64,000 nucleotides of DNA from contig NZ_JACJOT010000017.1 of NCBI RefSeq assembly GCF_014695715.1, forward strand, positions 276,545-340,544. The letters run 5' to 3'. Positions 23,815-30,810 of this stretch are shown one piece after another. Within the stretch, counting starts at the first letter, position 1. The number at the start of each line of letters is the position of its first letter. A program made the position numbers and the translations under genes. Source of the stretch: Microcoleus sp. FACHB-68 (GTDB lineage Bacteria > Cyanobacteriota > Cyanobacteriia > Cyanobacteriales > Oscillatoriaceae). Under the pieces are notes generated by a model, which was not told the origin of the DNA, searched no databases, and saw only the letters and a program-made list of their open reading frames with translations.

Positions 23815-26292
23815 TTATCCCAACTCCCCAGCAACATAATCTTTAACAGCCGGCGCAGAATTCAACCGCAACACCTCACCGGCAATCGCTTGTGCCTCCC
23901 CCATCGTCAAACGTGAAATCGCTGCCTTCACAGTAGAAATCACCGGCACACTCACACTCAACTCATCCACCCCCAACCCTAACAAAACCGGCACCGCCAA
24001 GGGAGATGACGCCAACTCACCGCACACCCCCACCCAGATGCCGGCATGATGCGCCGCTGCAATTGTTTGCGCGATCATCCACAACACTGCCGGCTCAAAA
24101 GCATCCGCAAGCCTTGCCACCTTGGGATTTGTGCGATCCGCTGCCATGACATACTGGCTCAAATCATTTGTGCCAATACTGAAAAAATCCACCTCCGCAG
24201 CCAGTTGATCCGCCATTACCACCGCCGCCGGCACTTCCACCATCATTCCCACTTCCATTGCTTGATTAAAAGGAATGCCAGTAGATCGCAACTGTGCCGC
24301 AGCGGTGGCTAAAATCTCCTTAGCCGCTTGAATTTCCCGCACACAGCTAATCATGGGAAACATCACCTTGATGGGATGCCGGTGACTCACTCGCAAAATT
24401 GCCCGTAGCTGAGTTATCAGCAAATCCGGATAATCTAGCAGCAAACGAATTCCCCGCCATCCCAAAAAAGGATTGGCTTCTTGCCCTAAATTCAAATAAG
24501 ACACCGGCTTATCTCCACCAATATCCAGGGTGCGAATAATCAGAGGATGGGGTGCTAAACTCTCTGCAATTGCCTCATATATCTGCACCTGTTCCTCCTC
24601 AGTCGGAGCGATCGCTTTATCCAAATAAAGAAACTCACTTCGCAACAATCCCACCCCCTCAGCACCGGCAGCAAGAGCGCTTTTCGCATCAGCAAGCCCA
24701 CAAACATTTGCCATCACTCGGATCTGATGTCCGTCGCGGGTAACTGCCGGCTGCTGTGCCACCTCTGCCAATTCCCGCCTCAGCGCCTCCAGACTCTCCC
24801 GTTTCCCTTGCAATTCCCGCAACAGATCCGCGTCAGGTTCCACCCACACCTGTCCCGTTTCCCCATCCAACGCAATCACCGTGCCATTTTCCAAGCGCAA
24901 CAACTGTGCATCTACGCCCATCACAGCCGGAATGCCTAGAGATCGTGCCAAAATCGCACTGTGAGACGTTGTACTGCCAGAAACAGTACAAATGCCTAAC
25001 ACTTGAGTTAAATCTAACTGTGCGGTTTCCGAAGGACTTAAATCAGTTGCGATTAGAATTGCCGGCGCTTTCAAATCAATGGCTGTAGATACCTCGCCGG
25101 CAAGCAATTGCAAAACGCGCCGGCTCACATCTGTCACATCCGCCGATCTTGCCTGTAAATAAGCGTCTTCCAGCGTTTCGTAAGCCGCCACTATCTCATC
25201 AATCGCCGCTTTCCACGCAGCCGCAGCACTCAAATTTCCCTCAAAAATTCCCTTTCGCGTCGCGGCTAAAATTGCTGGATCTTCCAAGTACAGCAGATGC
25301 GCGTCAAAAATTGCTGCATTCGCCTCCCCCGCTTGGGCGACTGCCTTTTGGCGGAGATTTTGAATTTGATCCTGAGCGGTTTGAATTGCTGTCTGTAACT
25401 GCTCCCATTCGGTTTCAGAATTTTCTGCGTACTGCGTCTGTACTTGCGGAACCGCAGCGTGGTATAAAATAACCGGCCCAATGGCAATACCTTTTGATGC
25501 CGGTATGCCAGAAAGTTTGCCCGATGTGACAATATTGGGCGTTGCAACTTGTTTTGGCTGGTGAACTTCCTCACCAAAGTTCGCTTCAACCAGGGCTTGC
25601 AAAGCTGCCAAAGCATCTGTTGCATCAGATCCATCTGCGGAGATTGCAATCATTTGCCCCTGACGCACACTTAACGTGATCACCTGATTGATACTCTTGG
25701 CATTCACCGGCACACTCGATGCAGTCACATTTCGCACGCTAATCTTAGACGCAAACCGGCAAGCTGTGGCAACAAATTTCGCAGCAGGGCGGGCGTGCAA
25801 ACCCATCGGATTTTTAACCGTAAGTTGCACTTCACTCGCTCCCGGTTTTGCCTCATTTGTCACAACCTCTAAGTGACTGATGTCCAAAGACAACTGCGCC
25901 GCCTTTGCCCCTAGCGCCCCCCGCGCTTCAGCCATCACTTGCTCAATATCCGCGCCGGCAGATGCCTGAACCATTGCGGCGATCGTTCCCTCAACCAACG
26001 GCGCTTCGCACAATTTCACTTTGGATCTGCGATCTTCTGGCAGAAATTCCAAAGCCATTTCTGCACTCATCACCGCACTACCCAGATCCATCAAAACCAC
26101 AACGCCACTGTCACTGTAAACAGACTCGATCGCCTCATACACTTGCATCACATCCGTGCCAAAGGGATTTTCCGCATCATCCATGCCGGCGGCTATGGCA
26201 CTTTTCACATCCCCTTGAACCATTTGCAGCGCCAGTTCCCGCACTCCCTCTGCCAGCTTCGCACTGTGAGACACAATCACAATTCCAACCAT
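23815..26292 (-). CDS. dhaM: DhaM-type phosphotransferase: EIIA(Dha)-HPr-Enzyme I fusion
   Basis: 825 residues with three modules. Residues 1-130 are the mannose-like EIIA of DhaM (MVGIVIVSHSAKLAEG, phospho-acceptor H9). Residues about 150-235 are HPr (NPMGLHARPAAKF, H166). Residues about 250-825 are Enzyme I: the swivelling phosphohistidine is H444 in TTSHSAILARSLGIPAVMG, and the PEP barrel carries RSEFLYLD, MVEVPAA, FSIGTNDLSQY and CGELASSP. The chain would pass phosphate from PEP to dihydroxyacetone kinase DhaKL. No dhaK or dhaL gene is in the window. Enzyme I fused to EIIA lets a cyanobacterium lacking a sugar PTS use this relay. Confidence 0.95.
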   Translation of the reverse strand: MVGIVIVSHSAKLAEGVRELALQMVQGDVKSAIAAGMDDAENPFGTDVMQVYEAIESVYSDSGVVVLMDLGSAVMSAEMALEFLPEDRRSKVKLCEAPLVEGTIAAMVQASAGADIEQVMAEARGALGAKAAQLSLDISHLEVVTNEAKPGASEVQLTVKNPMGLHARPAAKFVATACRFASKISVRNVTASSVPVNAKSINQVITLSVRQGQMIAISADGSDATDALAALQALVEANFGEEVHQPKQVATPNIVTSGKLSGIPASKGIAIGPVILYHAAVPQVQTQYAENSETEWEQLQTAIQTAQDQIQNLRQKAVAQAGEANAAIFDAHLLYLEDPAILAATRKGIFEGNLSAAAAWKAAIDEIVAAYETLEDAYLQARSADVTDVSRRVLQLLAGEVSTAIDLKAPAILIATDLSPSETAQLDLTQVLGICTVSGSTTSHSAILARSLGIPAVMGVDAQLLRLENGTVIALDGETGQVWVEPDADLLRELQGKRESLEALRRELAEVAQQPAVTRDGHQIRVMANVCGLADAKSALAAGAEGVGLLRSEFLYLDKAIAPTEEEQVQIYEAIAESLAPHPLIIRTLDIGGDKPVSYLNLGQEANPFLGWRGIRLLLDYPDLLITQLRAILRVSHRHPIKVMFPMISCVREIQAAKEILATAAAQLRSTGIPFNQAMEVGMMVEVPAAVVMADQLAAEVDFFSIGTNDLSQYVMAADRTNPKVARLADAFEPAVLWMIAQTIAAAHHAGIWVGVCGELASSPLAVPVLLGLGVDELSVSVPVISTVKAAISRLTMGEAQAIAGEVLRLNSAPAVKDYVAGELG

Positions 26293-26350
26293 TGTTCATG
26301 CCTTTTTAAAGGAATCGCTTAAATCTGACATCGTCACCTCATTTTCAACC

Positions 26351-26501
26351 CGTAGGTTGGGTTTATCAACCCAACAAAATCTTTGGGCAAAGTTGGTAAA
26401 CCCAACAAAATCTTTGGGCGGTATGAAACGAAGGGTTCGCGTTGCTTTACCCAATGAGCAATCGATAAATGTTGGGTGTCGCTTTGCTCTACCCAACCTA
26501 C
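26351..26501. repeat. MITE-like element with GTAGGTTGGGT ends
   Basis: About 150 bases bounded by a perfect 11-bp inverted repeat GTAGGTTGGGT (26352-26362) and ACCCAACCTAC (26491-26501). Inside is a 19-base direct repeat CCCAACAAAATCTTTGGGC at 26370 and 26401. No coding capacity of its own. The GTAGGTTGGGT end is a recurrent feature of small non-autonomous elements in cyanobacterial spacers. Confidence 0.8.
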
Positions 26502-26619
26502 AGCTAGATAGAAAACTTATCCCAATTGTAGGGGAAAAATGCCCTTGAACCGGCACCCAATATCTGCCACGATTGACTAGCGCTGTGTACGCTTTCTCTA
26601 TTCATCCTCTTTAACATTG

Positions 26620-27789
26620 ATGTACTCTGAAAATCCTCGAATGCAGGCTGTGCAGTCTCCGATTATTCCCGTTGTGGGAGAACTCATTCGCGCTTATCCC
26701 GGAACGATTTCTTTAGGACAGGGTGTTGTGTATTACGCGCCGCCGGCAGCCGCTTTCGAGCAAATTCCTCAATTTCTGGCAGATCCAGAGAATCATAAAT
26801 ACAAACCTGTGGCAGGAATTCCCCCGTTACTTGATGCAATTGCTGCAAAACTTAAGGGTGAAAATGGCATTGACATTAACGCTCAATGCTGCCTTGTGGT
26901 GACTGCCGGCAGCAATATGGGATTTATGAATGCAATTCTCGCTATTACATCTCCCGGCGACGAAATTATTATTCAAACGCCTTATTATTTTAACCATGAA
27001 ATGGCGATTACGATGGCAAGCTGCGTGCCAGTGCCGGTTGCCACGGATGAAAATTATCAATTGCGTTTAGATGCGATTGAGCAAGCAATTACAGAGAAAA
27101 CCCGCGCCATTGTTACCATTTCCCCTAACAATCCTACAGGAGCTGTGTATCCTCCAGAAGCGCTGCGTGCTGTGAATGAAATTTGCTGCCGGCATGGTAT
27201 TTATCACATCAGTGATGAAGCGTATGAATATTTCACATACAATGAAGTCAAGCATTTTTCTCCCGGCTCCATTCCCAAAAGCAACGCCCATACGATTTCG
27301 CTTTATTCCCTCTCTAAAGCTTATGGGTTTGCTTCGTGGCGCATTGGGTATATGGTCATTCCAGAACATTTGCTTGTTTCAGTTAAAAAAATTCAAGATA
27401 CTATTTTGATTTGTCCGCCGGTTATTTCCCAGTACGCGGCTGTGGGAGTGTTGCAAATCGGAGCCGGCTACTGTTATGAAAAGCTCCGTACTATTACTGA
27501 AGTTCGAGAAATTGTTCTGGCAAAACTCAGCACTATCTCTGATGTATGCACGGTGCCATCCGCCGAGGGTGCTTTCTATTTTCTGCTCAAAATTCACACT
27601 CAGCAGAGTGATATGGAGTTAGTCGAACGTTTAATTCGCGAACATGGTGTGGCGGTGATTCCAGGTACAACGTTTGGCATAGAGGATGGGTGCTACTTAC
27701 GGGTTGCCTATGGTGCGCTGCAACAGAAAACTGCATTTGAAGGCATTACACGCTTGGTGGACGGTTTGCGAGTAATTTTAAGCGCCTAA
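26620..27789 (+). CDS. Class I/II pyridoxal-phosphate aminotransferase
   Basis: 389 residues from the ATG at 26620; a TTG directly in front is a possible alternative. Fold type I aminotransferase with ISLGQGVVYY near the N-terminus, the PNNPTGAVY substrate segment, DEAYEYF, and PLP Lys233 in SLSKAYGFASWRIGYM. It belongs to the aspartate/kynurenine-type subgroup (MalY/PatA-like), not the histidinol-phosphate subgroup. Substrate specificity cannot be read from the sequence. Divergent from dhaM, separated by a MITE-like element. Confidence 0.9.
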   Translation: MYSENPRMQAVQSPIIPVVGELIRAYPGTISLGQGVVYYAPPAAAFEQIPQFLADPENHKYKPVAGIPPLLDAIAAKLKGENGIDINAQCCLVVTAGSNMGFMNAILAITSPGDEIIIQTPYYFNHEMAITMASCVPVPVATDENYQLRLDAIEQAITEKTRAIVTISPNNPTGAVYPPEALRAVNEICCRHGIYHISDEAYEYFTYNEVKHFSPGSIPKSNAHTISLYSLSKAYGFASWRIGYMVIPEHLLVSVKKIQDTILICPPVISQYAAVGVLQIGAGYCYEKLRTITEVREIVLAKLSTISDVCTVPSAEGAFYFLLKIHTQQSDMELVERLIREHGVAVIPGTTFGIEDGCYLRVAYGALQQKTAFEGITRLVDGLRVILSA

Positions 27790-28268
27790 AGCTGGAAAGA
27801 CTGAAGTGCCGGCGTAAGGCGTGAAAACACTGGAAATGTACCACTTCAACCTCAACAAGTAGGAGAGTGCCAGTTGGCAAACTGTCTATTCTTTGTCAAG
27901 CCTAAACTCCTATCGGCAACCTTAGAAGATATAGCCTGTCTGGATGTGCGTTTGCGTGAAGCCGGCTGCCACTTGAACGTTTTTCACCGAATAGGCTTGT
28001 GGCACAGTAATGATCCTTCAGTTCTTCAAACTTTTATATATTAAAAGGGTCGAGTTAAATCACCGCCGAATCCAATTCCTAGCCTTCTTGAAGTGAGTTA
28101 AAAAGAGTAATCAAAAAGCCGTAGAATTGAATAAATTCAATAAAACTCTACAGCCTTTGAGCAATTCCTTTAACTTGAATGAGCTAGAAATTTACAGGAA
28201 ACCGATTTGACGGGAAAAATTTACTCACTTTCTCCGTAAAAATACCAACTTTAATCAGGGCACAGAAA
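27790..28268 (+). other. Intergenic region with one doubtful small ORF
   Basis: About 480 bases. A frame at 27874-28044 (56 codons, TTG start with AGGAG eight bases upstream, beginning LANCLFFVKPKLLSATLED) may be a small protein, but its start codon is weak and I know no homolog. An imperfect inverted repeat GTAGAATTGAA / TTCAATAAAACTCTAC sits around 28115-28155. The rest contains the promoter of the NfeD-like gene. Confidence 0.4.
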
Positions 28269-28571
28269 ATGTTTAACCTTTCTAAGCTATTCGCTCCACA
28301 TCCACAAGATACAGACTCCAACTCTGGGCTAGATACAGTAGACTCTTCCAATTCTGATATCAGAAATTTCTTGGGTTCAGCCGGCGCGGAAGCCACCGTT
28401 GATGAAATAATCGAAGGCCCAAGTAAGAAAAAAGGGCGGGTGTATTTTCAAGGAACTTGGTGGCCGGCTGTGTGTACAGTGGAAGCCGTTTTAAATCCTG
28501 GAGAAGTTGTTAAGGTTGTTGGCATTGATCGCATCACTCTGCTAGTTGAACCATTCATTGACAGTGAATAG
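28269..28571 (+). CDS. Stand-alone NfeD C-terminal OB-fold-like protein
   Basis: 100 residues. The first 40 are a Ser/Asp-rich linker. Residues about 40-98 show the NfeD OB-fold pattern: G-x-A-x-x-x-I-x-x-P, then GRVYFQGTWWPAVC and the strand pair GEVVKVVGIDRITLLVEP. In full-length NfeD proteins this domain caps a membrane region and partners stomatin-like proteins; here there is no membrane segment and no stomatin gene nearby. Role unknown. Confidence 0.72.
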   Translation: MFNLSKLFAPHPQDTDSNSGLDTVDSSNSDIRNFLGSAGAEATVDEIIEGPSKKKGRVYFQGTWWPAVCTVEAVLNPGEVVKVVGIDRITLLVEPFIDSE

Positions 28572-28624
28572 TCTTCTGGTTAGCCGGCTTAAAGTCATCA
28601 AAAATAGATTCTTACCTAAGACTG

Positions 28625-28900
28625 ATGTCCGGTTCACCAATAACCCTAATACTTGTCAAAGAACTTGATCCGGTGGCGAAAATGGTTTCTAACCCACAGA
28701 ACGAGCCAGGATTTCTCACTCCAGATGCGGGACCCGATACTTCTCGCGCTAGCTACTCCGATGCGCTAAATCCTGACCGGAATGATTCCAGTCACGATGA
28801 TGAAAATGTAGATGTTCCGGTTCCTGAACCTTCAGGAACCGCTGACAACCCAAACGTTGTTGATCGTCAGATTAATATTACTAATCGCAGCGCCGGCTGA
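28625..28900 (+). CDS. Short acidic hypothetical protein
   Basis: 91 residues from ATG at 28625, or 72 residues from ATG at 28682. The composition is polar and disordered (Asp, Asn, Pro, Ser rich; DVPVPEPSGTADNPN), with no domain. No Shine-Dalgarno is evident. It follows the NfeD-like gene by 53 bases in the same direction and could be its partner or a non-coding frame. Confidence 0.35.
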   Translation: MSGSPITLILVKELDPVAKMVSNPQNEPGFLTPDAGPDTSRASYSDALNPDRNDSSHDDENVDVPVPEPSGTADNPNVVDRQINITNRSAG

Positions 28901-29039
28901 CAGATGAACCCATCACGCCCCATTTTTTGTAGGTTTATTAAGGCCGGCATTAATTGCCTAATTTTTCTCTGAGTTTTAATCGCATTACGATTTCTTCTGT
29001 TTAAATAAACCGCTGCTAACAACTGAACTATAGAACCGT

Positions 29040-29675
29040 TTATTTTAAATGATCTGGGATAGTTTCAGGCACAACCCAGTAGAAAAGAACGTGCTTACGA
29101 TCCCCATTGTCAACGATCACGACCCGATCCGGTTTCCAGTCACCCATATCGAAGCTGTGAGACACAATGCGAGTGCCTGGTTTTAGTTCTTTCAGTAACT
29201 TAGGGCGAAGCTTCAAATTTACACTCCGAAGCAGGTAAAGCGTCACAACGGTTGCCTTACTTAAGTCAGCCTTAAATAAATCTTGTTGTAAAAACTGAAC
29301 GCGATCCGTTACCCCAGCTTTTTGAGCATTATTAAAAGCTTCTTGAATTAGTTTCGGATTAATATCAATTCCAACGCCTTGAGTGCCGAATTTTTGGGCT
29401 GCTGTAATCACGATCCGACCATCGCCACTACCGAGATCGTAGAGGAAATCATTGCCTGTGACCCCCGCCACGTTAAGCATTTCTTCTACAACCTTAGAAG
29501 GGGTTGGCACATAAGGCACATCAGAGAGCTTTTCTTGGGGTTGAGTAACGGGTGCGGCATTCTGAACTTGAAACTGTTCAGCAGTAACTTTTATTTGTTG
29601 AGTATGTGCAGCTCCCCCTAAGCCGGCAATACTAATAGAGGCAACTATCGAAAGTAGTATTTGTTGTAATTGCAT
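29040..29675 (-). CDS. SAM-dependent methyltransferase with N-terminal signal peptide
   Basis: 211 residues with an AGGAG Shine-Dalgarno. Residues 1-24 look like a cleavable signal peptide (QILLSIVASISIAGLGGAAHT). A linker leads to YVPTPSKVVEEMLNVAGV, then the Rossmann methyltransferase motif I FLYDLGSGDGRIVI, GVGIDINPKLIQEA, and FLQQDLFKAD. The tail VLFYWVVPETIPDH matches a family of short class I methyltransferases. SAM is not expected outside the cytoplasm, so the export signal is puzzling; the segment could instead act as a membrane anchor. Substrate unknown. Confidence 0.85.
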   Translation of the reverse strand: MQLQQILLSIVASISIAGLGGAAHTQQIKVTAEQFQVQNAAPVTQPQEKLSDVPYVPTPSKVVEEMLNVAGVTGNDFLYDLGSGDGRIVITAAQKFGTQGVGIDINPKLIQEAFNNAQKAGVTDRVQFLQQDLFKADLSKATVVTLYLLRSVNLKLRPKLLKELKPGTRIVSHSFDMGDWKPDRVVIVDNGDRKHVLFYWVVPETIPDHLK

Positions 29676-29913
29676 GGTACATTTTCTCCTGGTAAAGAAG
29701 GAGCAAGACTCTTGAATAAACGGTTTCGTGCGATTTAGCAGAAGTCTTCGTGTATTGATACGGTTATCGGCAACTTTAGTGCGATTAAAATCACAATAAT
29801 ACTATGAACCCGATCACACTCCTATATTCCTTTAGTCACTAGACAGCATTTTTTTTTGGTATAGAATACCCTGTATGGGTGAATGTTTTAAGGTCTTTTA
29901 GGAGTGCATCGAA

Positions 29914-30030
29914 ATGACTACAACAACAACCAAAACTACAACCAACAATCCAATATTGCGCCAAAACCCTTTTACCACTTATCGTGACCCCAAAACGGGT
30001 CGGTGGGTGGTAGTGACGCCTCCAAAGTGA
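29914..30030 (+). CDS. Conserved-looking 38-residue small protein
   Basis: Starts at ATG 29914 with AGGAG nine bases upstream, ends TGA at 30030. The product begins MTTTTTKTTTNNPILRQNPF and ends TTYRDPKTGRWVVVTPPK. The arrangement N-P-x-x-R-Q-N-P-F-x-x-Y-R-D-P-x-T-G-R-W is, to my memory, a recurrent small cyanobacterial protein of unknown function. It is too short for most gene finders. A GC-rich terminator follows at 30139. Confidence 0.65.
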   Translation: MTTTTTKTTTNNPILRQNPFTTYRDPKTGRWVVVTPPK

Positions 30031-30138
30031 GGCAGGCAGTCCATTATTAATTATTCTGGTGCTACAGCTAAGCCGGCTCAATCTAGCCACAGCAAGCAAG
30101 CCGTACATTATAAACCAGACAATACAAATGTTTCGTAA

Positions 30139-30172
30139 CCGCCGGCTACTCTGTGACGCCGGCGGCATTTTT
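30139..30172 (+). terminator. Rho-independent terminator
   Basis: Stem CCGCCGGC (30139-30146) / GCCGGCGG (30158-30165) with an 11-base loop, followed by CATTTTTATT. The arms are made of the GCCGGC word common in this genome. It lies about 110 bases after the small protein gene. The rest of 30173-30362 shows no gene. Confidence 0.7.
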
Positions 30173-30362
30173 ATTGGGTGTGCCACCCCTCAGCATAGGC
30201 AATTGTATTGCAATAGGCAGTGCCGGTGAAAAAAACTGCTGATTTTGATAGCATTCAACTGCTCGTACCAGTTGTTGTAAAAAAGATTAACGGCAGGTTA
30301 GAGTGCCTCACTTTCTATTAAAATTAAAAAGAATACAATTACGGCTTGGGTCAACACAAATT

Positions 30363-30572
30363 ATGAAGAAAAATGAGAATATAATTAGGCTCAATCAGTT
30401 TTTAAAATGGCAAGGAATCGCAGAGACTGGTGGGCAAGCAAAGCTAATGGTTCAAGGCGGAGAAGTTTTAGTTAACGGCATCATTGAAACCAGACGCGGA
30501 CGGCAATTAGTATCAGGTGATCTCGTTACCGTTGGGGGTGAAACTTTTGAAGTTGATTTAAACAATGCCTGA
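30363..30572 (+). CDS. S4-domain RNA-binding protein (YbcJ-like)
   Basis: 69 residues from the ATG at 30363; an upstream in-frame extension to 30303 lacks the fold. The S4 pattern is clear: IIRLNQFLKWQGIAETGGQA, then KLMVQGGEVLVNGIIETRRG and RQLVSGDLVTVGG. Stand-alone S4 proteins of this size bind structured RNA, in several cases rRNA or stalled 50S subunits. Which RNA is bound here is unknown. Confidence 0.88.
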   Translation: MKKNENIIRLNQFLKWQGIAETGGQAKLMVQGGEVLVNGIIETRRGRQLVSGDLVTVGGETFEVDLNNA

Positions 30573-30655
30573 TATTTTATAATAATTTTATGCCGGCAGC
30601 CGGTTATTGAAGTCTTAAATTATTCTAGGACAGTTTTAAATTTCAAAGATATAAA

Positions 30656-30774
30656 ACCACAGATAAACAAACAGTGCCGATCACATCACCCACAAGGAAA
30701 TTCTGTGATCGGCGGGATTTGATGTTGAGGCAGAAGCCTACAAAAAAGTTAATTTATCTGTGTTTATCTGTGGT
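30656..30774. repeat. Nested palindromic element (CCACAGATAAACA ends)
   Basis: Outer 14-bp inverted repeat ACCACAGATAAACA (30656-30669) / TGTTTATCTGTGGT (30761-30774). Inner 10-bp inverted repeat GCCGATCACA (30676-30685) / TGTGATCGGC (30704-30713). About 120 bases with no coding content. It looks like a small non-autonomous element and lies between convergent genes, where it may also act in termination. Confidence 0.75.
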
Positions 30775-30810
30775 TAAAGACAAAACATTTTACCCTGTCA
30801 AACCCTAGAT

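Noticed and set aside
24046..26322. Several plus-strand frames opposite dhaM
   Set aside because: Antisense shadows; dhaM has complete catalytic motifs along its length.
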